From the NCBI RefSeq assembly GCF_040115645.1, contig NC_089568.1, forward strand, positions 1,054,001 through 1,118,000: a stretch of DNA of 64,000 nt. Direction: 5' to 3'. Below the pieces are notes generated by a model that worked only from the letters and a program-made list of their open reading frames with translations, was not told the origin of the DNA and did not search any database. This DNA comes from Euwallacea fornicatus. Lineage: Eukaryota > Arthropoda > Insecta > Coleoptera > Curculionidae. Positions within the stretch are counted from its first letter, which is position 1. Every line of letters begins with the position of its first letter. A program made the position numbers and the translations under genes. Of the stretch, positions 63,640-64,000 are shown one piece after another.

Positions 63640-64000
63640 AATGCTATTTTTTGGCGTTTGTTTCCATTTTTTTAATATTGCTACGTCACCGGTAGCGCAA
63701 AATAGTCGATTAGAAAAATTGAAACATGAGTCAAGTAACACATCAAATTAAATTCAATGGTCTATTGCGATTCAAAATCTATCGATTAGTTTTTGAGAAA
63801 ACCAGCTATATATTTGGTAAAAATTTCAATACAAACTCAGTTAATTAGTAGATAAATAATTAAAAAACTTATTTTCGATTTTGTGGTCAGAAACAGCCTT
63901 TGCTAATCTTTATTTATCGTTTTATACTTTTTTTTCACTAAACACTATGAACACAAAATCGGAAACAAACCAATTTTCTATTAACAAACGAGTTTTTCCT
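63640..64000. mobile_element. palindromic element, cut by the window end
   Basis: ATTCAATGGTCTATTGCGAT, CTATATATTTGGTAAAAATT and the mirrored block around GAACACAAAATCGGAAACAA match the element at 35570-36155 in order (there ATTCAATGGTGTATTGCAAT, TACATTTGGTAAAAAATGC, CACAAAATTGAAAACA). The right arm runs off the window. Confidence 0.6.

Overview
The window looks like AT-rich nuclear DNA of a holometabolous insect, most likely a beetle. The host genes are split by GT-AG introns, many of them 50-70 nt long, and their products match insect orthologues (PP2A catalytic subunit, Lst8, papi/TDRKH, RpS3). The space between genes is filled with Tc1/mariner-type elements ending in TACAGGG. The organism assignment is inference; no species marker is visible. 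Exon boundaries were read by hand from splice sites, reading phase and protein-family continuity.

Layout. (1) 1-5.1 kb: the last two coding exons of an SH2D4-type SH2 protein (+), with jockey and mariner fragments in the intron. (2) 6.0-12.8 kb: a complete CDK-like (CDKL) kinase gene (-), whose 3' introns hold two head-to-head Tc1 relics and a mariner deletion derivative nested in a palindromic element. (3) 12.8-36.5 kb: gene-poor. It holds a single small RNF4-like RING exon (26.6 kb) and about nine long inverted-repeat (foldback, MITE-like) elements, several with transposase C-terminal remnants in the loop. (4) 36.6-40 kb: a ZCCHC24-type zinc-knuckle / 3CxxC protein (+), including an apparent GC-AG intron. 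(5) 40-45 kb: intergenic, with another mariner derivative. (6) 45.3-51.3 kb: RpS3 (-) and papi (+) head-to-head, about 620 bp between start codons. (7) 53.1-56.9 kb: PP2A catalytic subunit mts (-), tail-to-tail with papi. (8) 57.7-59.3 kb: a young 1.6-kb Tc1-like element with an uninterrupted 339-aa transposase whose first catalytic Asp is Tyr. (9) 59.8-61.6 kb: Lst8 (+), divergent from mts. (10) 61.6-64 kb: intergenic, ending in a palindromic element related to the one at 35.6 kb.

Functional reading. The right third is housekeeping and signalling: translation (RpS3), TORC1/2 (Lst8), PP2A, and the piRNA 3'-end maturation factor papi, which silences transposons. The most unusual material is the set of long palindromic elements. 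Two complete copies (22895-23631, 30153-31357) share a compound terminal structure in which a second TACAGGGTGT-like motif lies exactly 110 bp inside the first, and a probable half copy at 38181 shows the same pair 108 bp apart. The 30153-31357 copy has two almost identical arms of about 420 bp, and its transcript would fold into a very long hairpin.
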